Shown here in pieces: positions 8,373-17,631 of a stretch of 64,000 bases of DNA. How positions within the stretch are numbered: the first letter of the stretch is position 1; the number at the start of each line of letters is the position of its first letter. A program made the position numbers and the translations under genes. Under the pieces are notes generated by a model. That model was not told where the DNA came from, made no database searches, and was given only the letters and a program-made list of their open reading frames with translations. Origin of the DNA: Archangium sp. (lineage in GTDB: Bacteria; Myxococcota; Myxococcia; Myxococcales; Myxococcaceae); assembly GCA_030695565.1 (NCBI GenBank), contig JAUYRZ010000085.1, forward strand, positions 156,389-220,388, given 5' to 3'.

Positions 8373-9029
8373 ATGGAAGACATCACCGATCGCCAGAAGG
8401 AAATCCTTACTTTCATTCAGCGAACGACCGAAGACCGCGGTTTTCCCCCGACGATCAGGGAGATCGGCGAGGAGATGGACATCCGCTCGACCAACGGGGT
8501 CAACGACCACCTGAAAGCACTGGAGCGCAAGGGCTTCCTGACCCGCGGCGAGCAGCAGAGCCGATCGCTGGTGCCCACCAAGCGCGCGCGCATGATCCTG
8601 GGGCTGGGGTCGAAGAAGAACTCCGACCCGACGATGCTCGAGATTCCGCTGCTCGGCCGCGTGGCGGCAGGTGCGCCGCTCCTCGCGCAGGAGAACGTGG
8701 AAGACACGGTGCGCATCGACAGCTTCCTGCTCGGTGGCAATGGGAAAGAAGTGTTCGCGCTGCGGGTGAAGGGCAACTCGATGATCGACGATGGCATTCA
8801 CGATGGTGACTTCATCTTCGTGAAGAAGGCCCCCAGCGCGGCGGTGGGCGAGATCGTGGTGGCGTTGATCGAAGATGAGGCCACCGTGAAGCGCTACTTC
8901 CCCGAAGGCGACCGGATCCGGTTTCAGCCGGCGAACAAGGACATGCAGCCGATCTACGTGGCCAAGTCCGAGTTCCGGCAGACGATGATCCTGGGCCGGG
9001 TGGTCGGCGTGTACCGCAAGATGATGTGA
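8373..9029 (+). CDS. lexA: LexA repressor
   Basis: Transcriptional repressor of the SOS response, cleaved when RecA filaments form on damaged DNA. The 218-residue protein has the N-terminal winged helix (1-70; helix around PPTIREIGEEMDIRST), the Ala99-Gly100 cleavage site in RVAAGAP, the catalytic Ser136 in GNSMIDDG and Lys173 in EATVKRYF, so the self-cleavage apparatus is intact. The length is slightly above the 202 residues of E. coli LexA. A LexA box lies in its promoter, so it should repress itself. A second box of the same form precedes recN in this window. Confidence 0.97.
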   Translation: MEDITDRQKEILTFIQRTTEDRGFPPTIREIGEEMDIRSTNGVNDHLKALERKGFLTRGEQQSRSLVPTKRARMILGLGSKKNSDPTMLEIPLLGRVAAGAPLLAQENVEDTVRIDSFLLGGNGKEVFALRVKGNSMIDDGIHDGDFIFVKKAPSAAVGEIVVALIEDEATVKRYFPEGDRIRFQPANKDMQPIYVAKSEFRQTMILGRVVGVYRKMM

Positions 9030-9032
9030 GAT

Positions 9033-9062
9033 CCCCTCTCCCTCTGGCCCTCTGGGAGAAGG
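9033..9062. repeat. GC-rich hairpin repeat between convergent genes
   Basis: One copy of the dispersed hairpin, with arms CCCTCTCCC (9034-9042) and GGGAGAAGG (9054-9062) around an 11-base tip. It sits between the convergent stops of lexA and the ABC-F gene, where it could end transcription from both sides. The right arm has one mismatch compared with the perfect copies. Confidence 0.7.
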
Positions 9063-9088
9063 AGTGCAGTTCGTCCCGCTTTTTCTGA

Positions 9089-11041
<1,953 letters not shown>

Positions 11042-11135
11042 GGCGATCCGCGAATACCACGCACAGGCGAGCCGATCCGCGTAAACTCTGAGTCACCACC
11101 CATCGTCGTCGCCCCAGGGGGCTTTGATCACCGCA

Positions 11136-12671
11136 ATGGCGAAGGAACCCTTCGAAGCCGTCAACGCCAATGAGCTGATCGGCAAGGTCCTCGACGGCCG
11201 GTACAAGGTCGAGTCCGTGCTGGGTCAGGGCGGCATGGGCATGGTCTTCAAGGGCATCCAGACCAGCGTTCAGCGCCCGGTCGCCTTGAAGACCCTGCAC
11301 CCGCAGCTGGCCATGGCGCCCACCTTCTTCGAGCGTTTCAAGCGCGAAGCCGAGATGGCCAGCCGACTTCACCACCCGAACATCATCACCATCTACGACT
11401 TCGGGAAGACCGCCGAAGGCCTCTGCTACTACGTGATGGAGATGCTGGAGGGCGAGTCGCTGCGCGATCGCATCAAGCGCGAAGGCCCGTTCACCCTCCG
11501 CCAGGCCGCCGCGATCATCGAGCAGTCGGCCGCGGGCGTGGCCCACGCGCATCACACGCAGGTCATTCACCGTGACTTGAAGCCGCACAACATCATGCTG
11601 ACCTCGGTCGACGGCAACGAGTACGTGAAGGTGCTCGACTTCGGCCTGGTCAAGGCGCTGGAGCAGGAAGAAGAGGAGCAGCTCACCTCCACCGGCCAGG
11701 TGCTCGGCACGCCCCAGTACATGCCCCCGGAGCAGGCGGGCGGCGAGGTGGTCGATCAACGCTCTGATCTCTTCTCGCTGACCGGCGTCTTCTATTACTG
11801 CCTCACCGGGCACTCACCGTATGGCGCCAACTCGGTGCGCAAGGCGCTCACCCTCGCGCTGGCCGCCAACGTTCCGCCCATCGACACCTACCGCAAGGGC
11901 TCGCCGGTCCCGAAGTCGATCGACGAGTTCATGGTGAAGGGTCTGCGCCCGGAGAAAGAGGATCGGTTCCAGACCGCCGAAGACTTCGTGCAGTCGTTGC
12001 ACGCAGCGCTCGCGGGCACCCCCGACTCGGTGCTCGACGCGGTGCCGATCTTCACGGCTGATCCGACGGGCAAGGAGAGCGGCAGTGGCTCGTCGTCGGC
12101 CTCCCGCAAATCAGGGGGCAGCCGGGCGAAGGGTCCTTCGAAGGCAATCTCCGCGGTGTCCCGGCCTCTGCCCCGTCAGGCGTCGCGACTCGAAGAGCGC
12201 GCCGTCACCCCTCCACCGCAACCGCAAGGCGTGCCGCTCGGTGCACTCGTCGGCGTGGTCGCGGTGATCGTGGTGCTGATCGGCGGCGCGGTGGTGTGGA
12301 AGATGACCTCCAAGCCGCCCGAGCCTGATCAGGTGCCGGTGCAGGTGGCCATTGATCAGCCCTCCACCCCTGTGACGCAGAAGGTCGAGCTCGCCCCGGC
12401 AAAGGTGGTGCTCAAGACGAACCCCGATGGCGCCGAGGTTCTGGAGGGCGGCGTGATGATCGGCAACACGCCACTGACGCTCGATTGGGCTCGAGGTTCG
12501 ACGCGGGAGCTCACTTTCAAGCTCGCGGGGCACAAAGATCTCGTGAAGAGCCTCAGGTCTGAGGCTGATCAGTCTTTCGACTTCCAACTCGAGGCCGCCA
12601 GCTCACCAAAACCGCCCCCAGGCAAGAAGCCCCCCCCGAAAAAGGACCCCGACATCGGCGCGTTTGACTGA
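11136..12671 (+). CDS. Membrane-bound Ser/Thr protein kinase with PEGA domain
   Basis: Eukaryote-type (Hanks) kinase. Residues 20-285 form the kinase domain: Gly-rich loop LGQGGMGMVFKG, Lys52 in VALK, catalytic HRDLKPHN (Asp147) and DFG (168-170), so it should be active. A Ser/Pro-rich juxtamembrane stretch and a single helix (about 370-390, GVVAVIVVLIGGAVVW) follow. Then comes a PEGA domain (about 420-485; KTNPDGAEVLEGG...GNTPLTLD) outside the membrane, and a Lys/Pro-rich tail. I prefer the ATG at 11136 with AGGGGG upstream; a TTG four codons earlier is possible. Myxobacteria have very many such kinases. The substrate is unknown; a PP2C phosphatase lies about 18 kb away. Confidence 0.93.
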   Translation: MAKEPFEAVNANELIGKVLDGRYKVESVLGQGGMGMVFKGIQTSVQRPVALKTLHPQLAMAPTFFERFKREAEMASRLHHPNIITIYDFGKTAEGLCYYVMEMLEGESLRDRIKREGPFTLRQAAAIIEQSAAGVAHAHHTQVIHRDLKPHNIMLTSVDGNEYVKVLDFGLVKALEQEEEEQLTSTGQVLGTPQYMPPEQAGGEVVDQRSDLFSLTGVFYYCLTGHSPYGANSVRKALTLALAANVPPIDTYRKGSPVPKSIDEFMVKGLRPEKEDRFQTAEDFVQSLHAALAGTPDSVLDAVPIFTADPTGKESGSGSSSASRKSGGSRAKGPSKAISAVSRPLPRQASRLEERAVTPPPQPQGVPLGALVGVVAVIVVLIGGAVVWKMTSKPPEPDQVPVQVAIDQPSTPVTQKVELAPAKVVLKTNPDGAEVLEGGVMIGNTPLTLDWARGSTRELTFKLAGHKDLVKSLRSEADQSFDFQLEAASSPKPPPGKKPPPKKDPDIGAFD

Positions 12672-12678
12672 GGCTCCA

Positions 12679-12707
12679 GGCGGGTCGGAACTCACCCCGC
12701 CCGTTTT
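12679..12707 (+). terminator. Probable rho-independent terminator of the Ser/Thr kinase gene
   Basis: Directly after the kinase stop, GGCGGGT (12679-12685) pairs with ACCCCGCC (12694-12701, one bulged C), with an 8-base loop, followed by a short TTTT run at 12704-12707. The T-run is brief but in the right place. Confidence 0.6.
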
Positions 12708-12761
12708 CGAAGGTATTTATCGAGTTACATCAATGGGTTGAACATCGACACGCCGCCGCGC

Positions 12762-12789
12762 TTGGAGCGTCGGCGCGCTCGGGTATGGT
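12762..12789 (+). promoter_or_regulatory. Candidate sigma-70 promoter for the peptidase/ATP-grasp pair
   Basis: TTGGAG (12762-12767) and TATGGT (12784-12789) are spaced by 16 bases and lie 23 bases before the ATG at 12813. The match is moderate. It stands between the upstream terminator and the next gene, where a promoter is expected. Confidence 0.4.
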
Positions 12790-12812
12790 CGCCGCGACCT
12801 TCCCGAGACCCC

Positions 12813-13877
12813 ATGACAACCGCCCTCGCCAGCCCCGTCGCCTTCCGTGAGAAGGCTCCAGAACCGCTCTTCGGAGAAGGTCTGCCGCCGGCCAGCGCGT
12901 CGCTGCTTCAGGCGAAGATCAAAGATCTGACCCTCCACCTCGCAGGCACCCGCCTCGAGAAGCTCATTCAGCAGCTCTACGAAGAACTCGAAGCGGCCGG
13001 CATCTCGCACCGCCCCGAGTGCTACCTCTCTGATCAATGGGGTTGCCCGTCGGGCGTGCCGGTCATCGGCATCCCCTTCTATCTGGCTGATCAGAACCTG
13101 CTGCAGATCGAAGACGCCCTCGGCGCAGGCGCTGAGAGTGAACGCGACATCATGATGTACCTGCGTCACGAAGCAGGGCACGCGTTCAACTACGCCTACA
13201 AGCTGTACGAGACCGAAGACTGGAAGAAGCTCTTCGGCGACTTCGGCAAGCCCTACCTCGACACCTACAAGCCGCACCCCTTCAGCCGGAAGTACGTGGC
13301 GCACCTGTCGGGCTGGTACGCGCAGAAGCACCCTGACGAAGACTTCGCGGAGACCTTCGCGGTGCTGCTCACGCCCGGCAGCAACTGGCTGGAGCGGTAC
13401 AAGGGCTGGGGCGCGCTCAAGAAGCTTCAGTACATGCAGGACGTGATCATCAAGGTCGGCCGCACCGAGCCCCCCGTGACGCTCGATGAACGCGACATGG
13501 ACGTGACCGAGATGGAAGAGACGGTGCTCGATCACTACCGCCAGCGCGCCCTGGAAGAGAAGATCGACCTCTCCATCGGTGATCAGCTCGATCAGGACCT
13601 CGTCGCGTTGTTCGAGCCCGAGTCGGTGGGCACCACCCGCGCCGACACCCTGCTGCGCGCCGAACGCCAGGCGTTGATCCATGCAGTCACGCAGTACTCA
13701 GGTGTTTCGCGCGCGGTGGTGAAGTCGGTGCTCGATCATCTGCTCGAGCGCGTCACCGAGCTCAAAGTCACCGTGCACCGCGACAAGGCGCGTGACTACA
13801 CGACCAAGCTCACCGTGTTGCTCACCACGCTCGCGATGAACTTCCTCTACACGGACAAGTTCTTCGACGCCGACTGA
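12813..13877 (+). CDS. Putative zinc-dependent metallopeptidase (zincin-like)
   Basis: Predicted soluble peptidase of 354 residues. The HEAGH motif at about residues 119-123 fits HExxH, where two His bind zinc and Glu is the catalytic base. The acidic segment DEDFAETFA about 55 residues later may supply the third ligand. No signal peptide or membrane helix is seen. I use the ATG at 12813; the TTG at 12738 would add Arg-rich non-coding-like residues. The next gene, 27 bases downstream on the same strand, encodes a D-Ala-D-Ala-ligase-like ATP-grasp enzyme, so the two probably act in one pathway. The substrate is unknown; processing of peptides made by the ligase is one guess. Confidence 0.75.
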   Translation: MTTALASPVAFREKAPEPLFGEGLPPASASLLQAKIKDLTLHLAGTRLEKLIQQLYEELEAAGISHRPECYLSDQWGCPSGVPVIGIPFYLADQNLLQIEDALGAGAESERDIMMYLRHEAGHAFNYAYKLYETEDWKKLFGDFGKPYLDTYKPHPFSRKYVAHLSGWYAQKHPDEDFAETFAVLLTPGSNWLERYKGWGALKKLQYMQDVIIKVGRTEPPVTLDERDMDVTEMEETVLDHYRQRALEEKIDLSIGDQLDQDLVALFEPESVGTTRADTLLRAERQALIHAVTQYSGVSRAVVKSVLDHLLERVTELKVTVHRDKARDYTTKLTVLLTTLAMNFLYTDKFFDAD

Positions 13878-13904
13878 TCGAAAGCAGATTACAGTGACCG
13901 GTGA

Positions 13905-14975
13905 ATGGCAGCCGCCACTGTTCCTCCGCTGAAGATCTCCGTTTTGCATTACCAGCCGTCGGGCGACCCGATGGATCCCGTGGTCCAGGACGTCAGTGAC
14001 GCCCTCACCGCGCTGGGCCACACCATCAGCTTCATCGCCGTGCACGATCGGGTCTTCGATCTGCTCAAGGCGATCGAGAAGCAGAAGCCCGATCTGGTCT
14101 TCAACGTCTGCGAGACCTTCGCCGACGACTACCGGCTCGAGGTGAACGTGGCCGCCGTGCTCGAACTGGCGCGCGTGCAGTTCACGGGCTCGGGCACCGC
14201 CGGGCTGCTGCTGGCGCAAGACAAGATCCTCACCAAGCAGCTGCTCGAGTACCACGAGGTCAATACGCCCAACTTCCTCACCTTCGATGGTGAGGCGTTC
14301 GAGGCGTTCGGGCGCATGAACTTCCCGTTGATCGTCAAGCCGGCGCGCAGCGACGCGTCGATCGGCATCGGGCAGCACTCGGTGGTCAAAGACTGGGACG
14401 AGCTGACCAAGCGCGTTCGCGAGATCCGCAAGACGCTCAACGACGAGGCGCTCGCCGAGGAGTTCATCGACGGGCGAGAGGTCTACGTGGGCGTGATCGG
14501 CACGTCGACCCGGCCCGAGATTCTGCCCATCGTCGAGCTCGACTGGGGCGCGTGGAACCCCGACGTCCCCAAGGTGAGCGACCGCATCGTGAAGTTCGGC
14601 GACATCGGAGAAGATCACCCTCACCTGGTGATCGCCGAAGACATCTCGCCCGAGCTCAAGGCCCGCATCGAGCGCAGCGCCCTGCTGGCCTACCGGGCCC
14701 TCAAGATTCGCGATTACGCGCGCGTCGACTTCCGCATCTCCAACAAGACGGGCGAGCCGTTCGTGCTCGAGGTGAACCCCAACCCGTACCTCGAGAAAGA
14801 CAGCGAACTGGCCATGGCCGCCGAGCACCGCGGCCTCAACTACGTTCAGCTGATCGAGCAGATCATCGAGTCGGCCGCCGACCGCTACGGGCTCAAGGTG
14901 AAGGCCGACAAGCCCACCACCGGAGAGACCCCGGCCGTCGAAGCCGCGCCCAAAGAACAGCGCGCCAACACCTGA
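13905..14975 (+). CDS. ATP-grasp ligase, D-alanine--D-alanine ligase-like
   Basis: ATP-dependent carboxylate-amine ligase of 356 residues. It has the three parts of the Ddl fold: an N-terminal domain (about 8-105), a central ATP-grasp lobe (FPLIVKPARSDASIGIG, about 140-155) and a C-terminal lobe ending in the metal-binding segment FVLEVNPNPYL (about 285-295). A 35-residue polar tail follows. The N-terminal region lacks the usual Ddl start motif, so a real D-Ala-D-Ala ligase seems less likely than a relative acting on another amino acid or peptide. Its partner is the zincin-like gene upstream. The pair probably makes or modifies a peptide bond, but the substrate cannot be read from sequence. 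Confidence 0.8.
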   Translation: MAAATVPPLKISVLHYQPSGDPMDPVVQDVSDALTALGHTISFIAVHDRVFDLLKAIEKQKPDLVFNVCETFADDYRLEVNVAAVLELARVQFTGSGTAGLLLAQDKILTKQLLEYHEVNTPNFLTFDGEAFEAFGRMNFPLIVKPARSDASIGIGQHSVVKDWDELTKRVREIRKTLNDEALAEEFIDGREVYVGVIGTSTRPEILPIVELDWGAWNPDVPKVSDRIVKFGDIGEDHPHLVIAEDISPELKARIERSALLAYRALKIRDYARVDFRISNKTGEPFVLEVNPNPYLEKDSELAMAAEHRGLNYVQLIEQIIESAADRYGLKVKADKPTTGETPAVEAAPKEQRANT

Positions 14976-15081
14976 ATTGGCCTGTAGCACCCTGTGTGCG
15001 GGGGAATTGTTGGGCGAATTGCTTGATCCGCGCTCGGTCCGGCTCTCACAATCGTCCCCCAGTCCACTGCAAGGAGCGCCC

Positions 15082-15585
15082 ATGAAGAGCCGTTTTCTCC
15101 GCACCCTCGCCATTTCGATGGCCACCGTCTTGTTCTCCACCGGCTGCATGATGTCGCGCCTGGTGGATCGCGCGTTCCTGGGCATCACGGTGAAGCGCCC
15201 GTCGTACGGCGATCGCAAGACCACCGGCATCTTCCTGCTGCCCTTCACCTTCGTGCTCGACGTGGCCACCTTCCCCATCCAGGCGTTGCTGGTGGTGATC
15301 CTGGGCGACAACTTCCCCTTCACCGAAGTGCCGGACGCGCTCTCGAACGTCACGGTGATGCTCGACAGCCCGCAGTTCAAGCAGCTGGGGGAAGCCGAGC
15401 AGGCCATCGCGACCGCCGAGCTCAAGCAGCTCATCCTCGATCGCAAGCTCACCCCCAACACCGCGCTCGCCCTCAACGAAGACGGCCACTGGACGGTGGT
15501 CGAGCTGAGCGCCGACACGCGCAGCCAGCTGATCGCGCGCGCCCAGCAGCCTCAGTCGCCTGAAGCGCTGGTCTGCGCCCGCTGA
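15082..15585 (+). CDS. YceK/YidQ-like lipoprotein
   Basis: Lipoprotein of 167 residues. The ATG at 15082 follows a good ribosome site (AAGGAG at 15071-15076). The signal peptide ends in a lipobox FSTGC, so the Cys at about residue 20 is lipidated. The segment that follows, with YGDRKTTGIFLLPFTFVLDV and then a hydrophobic stretch, resembles the short YceK/YidQ lipoproteins of enterobacteria. The last 80 residues are extra and helical. The role of this family is unknown. It lies downstream of the ATP-grasp gene and its stop is one base from the stop of the convergent esterase gene. Confidence 0.7.
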   Translation: MKSRFLRTLAISMATVLFSTGCMMSRLVDRAFLGITVKRPSYGDRKTTGIFLLPFTFVLDVATFPIQALLVVILGDNFPFTEVPDALSNVTVMLDSPQFKQLGEAEQAIATAELKQLILDRKLTPNTALALNEDGHWTVVELSADTRSQLIARAQQPQSPEALVCAR

Positions 15586-15586
15586 T

Positions 15587-16576
15587 TCAGACGTTGCCGT
15601 CGAGGAAGGCGAAGGTGTCCTTCCAGCAGCGTTGGGCCTGAGGCGTGACCACGAAGGCATGAAAAGCATGGGGCCCGCGGGGATACTCGCGGGCTTCGCT
15701 TTTGGTGGAGCCCAGCAGGTGCAGCGCCTTCACCATGCGCTGCGTGTCGCCCATCAACAGATCCCACGTGCCGCACGGCAGGAAGAACGGCGGCAGCGGT
15801 CGGTCGATGCTCTTCAACCCTTCGAAGGCCACCACCGGGTTGGCGAGCTCCAGCGTGCGTCGATCTCGCAGCGTCACGCCGTGCAGATACGCGTCGGTCA
15901 CCTCTTCGATGCGATCGCGGAAGAACGAGGCGTGGTGCGAGAACCGTTCGGGGTTGCTCACCTCGAACAGGCCGCATGCGGCGACCACCGCTTTGGGCGT
16001 CACCCCGGTGGCGAAAGCGTCGCGCGCGTACGGCTCGTCGCGGCGCTGATGCGTCATCAGGGTGAGCGAAGCGGCCAGGTTCGCGCCGGCCGATTCACCC
16101 GCCACCACCACGCGCGAGAGATCACCGCCCAGGCGCTCGGCGTTGGAGACCAGCCACTGCCAGGCCGCGCTGATGTCTTCCACCGCTCCGGGGAACGGGT
16201 GCTCGGGAGCGAGGTGGTAGTTCACGTTCACCACCAGATAGCCGCGGCGCGCGTAGACGAGGCCGAAGAGCCAGTGCGTGTCCTTCGACATGAAGCGGAA
16301 ACCGCCGCCGTGCACGTAGAGCACGATGGGCAACGGGCCCACCGCGTTCCTGGGGCGGTACACGTCGAGCGTGTGCGCCACCCGGCCGGTGCGGCGGTAA
16401 GGCAGGTTCTTTTCTACCGAGATCGAGTGGAAGCGCGGAGAGGCGACCGGCAGCCACCCTGCTCCTTTCGCCGCGCCGAGGAAGAAACCGTCGGTGACTG
16501 CCGCTCCCACTCGGCGGCGCAGGCGCGCTCCCAGACCCAGCGACGGACGTTCGATGCGCAGATGCTCGGTCGACAC
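15587..16576 (-). CDS. Alpha/beta-hydrolase, hormone-sensitive-lipase type esterase
   Basis: Serine esterase of 329 residues. HGGGF (oxyanion hole), GESAG (nucleophile Ser), an Asp in CGTWDLLM and a His in PRGPHAFH form the expected set for the HSL/acetyl-esterase family. No clear signal peptide is seen. I choose the GTG at 16576, which falls 4 bases after the stop of the selenoprotein gene and so fits one operon. A longer frame upstream to 16684 only overlaps that gene out of frame. The likely substrates are short acyl esters; the link to the selenoprotein is unknown. Confidence 0.87.
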   Translation of the reverse strand: MSTEHLRIERPSLGLGARLRRRVGAAVTDGFFLGAAKGAGWLPVASPRFHSISVEKNLPYRRTGRVAHTLDVYRPRNAVGPLPIVLYVHGGGFRFMSKDTHWLFGLVYARRGYLVVNVNYHLAPEHPFPGAVEDISAAWQWLVSNAERLGGDLSRVVVAGESAGANLAASLTLMTHQRRDEPYARDAFATGVTPKAVVAACGLFEVSNPERFSHHASFFRDRIEEVTDAYLHGVTLRDRRTLELANPVVAFEGLKSIDRPLPPFFLPCGTWDLLMGDTQRMVKALHLLGSTKSEAREYPRGPHAFHAFVVTPQAQRCWKDTFAFLDGNV

Positions 16577-16580
16577 GACT

Positions 16581-16811
16581 TCAGACTCCCATTGCGGCAG
16601 AGACGGCGTCGACCACGTCTTTCTCGGTCGGGAACCGGCCCATTTCCTTCTTCGCGACGACTCTTCCATCCACGGCGACTTCAAAGATGCCGCCCGAGCC
16701 TCTGATGAATTCAGCCTCGAGCTCGAGTTCTTCCTTCAGCGCGTCTGCCGCACGGGCAGCTCTGGCCAGGTAGCCTCAGGCAGTGCAGTAGGTGATGGTG
16801 ATCTTCGCCAT
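16581..16811 (-). CDS. SelW-like (Rdx family) selenoprotein with in-frame TGA
   Basis: Small thioredoxin-fold-type redox protein of 76 residues that ordinary gene finding misses because codon 12 is TGA (16776-16778). Translating that TGA as selenocysteine gives MAKITITYCTAUGYLARAA, with the CxxU motif of SelW/Rdx proteins. The frame then continues without a stop through the family's C-terminal segment (GSGGIFEVAVDGRVVAKKE, then GRFPTEKDVVDAV) to a TGA at 16581-16583. The ATG at 16811 has AAGGAG 6 bases before it. A hairpin of bacterial SECIS type follows the TGA. It sits between the TauE-type exporter (11 bases upstream) and the esterase (4 bases downstream). A nonsense mutation is possible but less likely given the kept frame and motif. 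SelA/B/C/D must be encoded elsewhere. Confidence 0.85.
16745..16759 (-). promoter_or_regulatory. Candidate bacterial SECIS hairpin
   Basis: On the minus strand, CTGCC (16759-16755) pairs with GGCAG (16749-16745) around a five-base loop CGTGC. The loop begins 21 bases after the TGA at 16776-16778 and its second base is G. Both agree with the published rules for bacterial SECIS elements (loop 16-37 bases from UGA, a G among the first two loop bases). It would recruit SelB to insert selenocysteine. Confidence 0.65.
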
Positions 16812-16822
16812 GCGGTGCTCCT

Positions 16823-17587
16823 TCAGGGGGTGTGCATCAGTTCGTAACCGAGCTTGGTCACCAGCGCCAAGACGACCAGCAGCACCACGCGACGCACCAG
16901 GGTGTCACCACCCCTGACCGCGAGGTGGGCGCCGAGGGTGCCCCCGATGAACTGGCCCGCCGCCATGGGGATGGAGACCTTCCAGATGACGAAGCCCTTC
17001 CAGGTGAGGAAGAGCATCGCGGCCAGGTTCGAGGCGAAGTTCACCACCTTCGCGTTGGCCGAGGCCTCCTGCAGGGTGAGGTGGCGCAACACCACGAAGC
17101 CGATGATCAAGAAGGTGCCGGTGCCCGGGCCGAAGAAGCCGTCGTAGGCGCCGAGGAACAGGGCGAGGAACGCGGTCTTCACGCCTGCGCGGGGTGAAGG
17201 CACGCCGGTCTGCACCGCGGGTGGTCGCACGAAGGCCACCACGAAACCGGCCACCACCAGCAAGATGAGCACGAGGGGCTTGAGGACTTTGGGGTCGAGC
17301 GCGGTCAGCAACGCCACGCCGGCGAAAGAGCCGAGCATGCCCAGCGGGAAGAGCACCTTCGCCCGCTTCGAGTCGATCAGCTTCGCGCGCCAGAACCGGA
17401 GCAACGCCGCGCCGCTGCCGAAGACCGCGGAGCCCTTGTTGGTGCCGAAGACCATCGGGGTGGGCATGCCCGTGGCGAGCAGGGCGGGCACGGTGAGCAG
17501 GCCTCCGCCGCCGGCGATGGCGTCGACCAGGCCCGCCAGCAGCGCGACGAAGAAGAGGCCGACGATGATGAGCGGCGAGAACTCCAA
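16823..17587 (-). CDS. TauE/SafE family membrane exporter
   Basis: Inner-membrane protein of 254 residues with about eight hydrophobic helices, of the TauE/SafE (DUF81) group often linked to export of sulfite, sulfoacetate or other organosulfur anions. Helix-breaking Gly-rich motifs typical of the family are present: GLVDAIAGGGGLLTVPALL near the N-terminus and the related AYDGFFGPGTGTF in the second half. TTG start at 17587. The next gene, 11 bases downstream on the same strand, is the selenoprotein. A sulfur or selenium link is tempting but is inference only. Confidence 0.88.
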   Translation of the reverse strand: MEFSPLIIVGLFFVALLAGLVDAIAGGGGLLTVPALLATGMPTPMVFGTNKGSAVFGSGAALLRFWRAKLIDSKRAKVLFPLGMLGSFAGVALLTALDPKVLKPLVLILLVVAGFVVAFVRPPAVQTGVPSPRAGVKTAFLALFLGAYDGFFGPGTGTFLIIGFVVLRHLTLQEASANAKVVNFASNLAAMLFLTWKGFVIWKVSIPMAAGQFIGGTLGAHLAVRGGDTLVRRVVLLVVLALVTKLGYELMHTP

Positions 17588-17631
17588 GACGAGGTGCCTC
17601 TACGACACAACGCCCCGCGAGTCGTCGGCGA

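Noticed and set aside
11042..11135. Strong promoter or small RNA between the ABC-F and Ser/Thr kinase genes
   Set aside because: Only a TAAACT-like -10 at 11082-11087 is seen, without a -35 at proper spacing; not enough to call.
13905..14975. Housekeeping D-alanine--D-alanine ligase (ddl)
   Set aside because: ATP-grasp lobes match, but the N-terminal motif differs and the neighbour is a peptidase, not cell-wall division genes; named only as Ddl-like.
16776..16778. TGA as an inactivating nonsense mutation in a SelW/Rdx gene
   Set aside because: The TGA stands exactly at the U of CxxU, the frame and conserved C-terminal residues continue intact, and a SECIS-like hairpin follows. A chance nonsense mutation would not explain these together.
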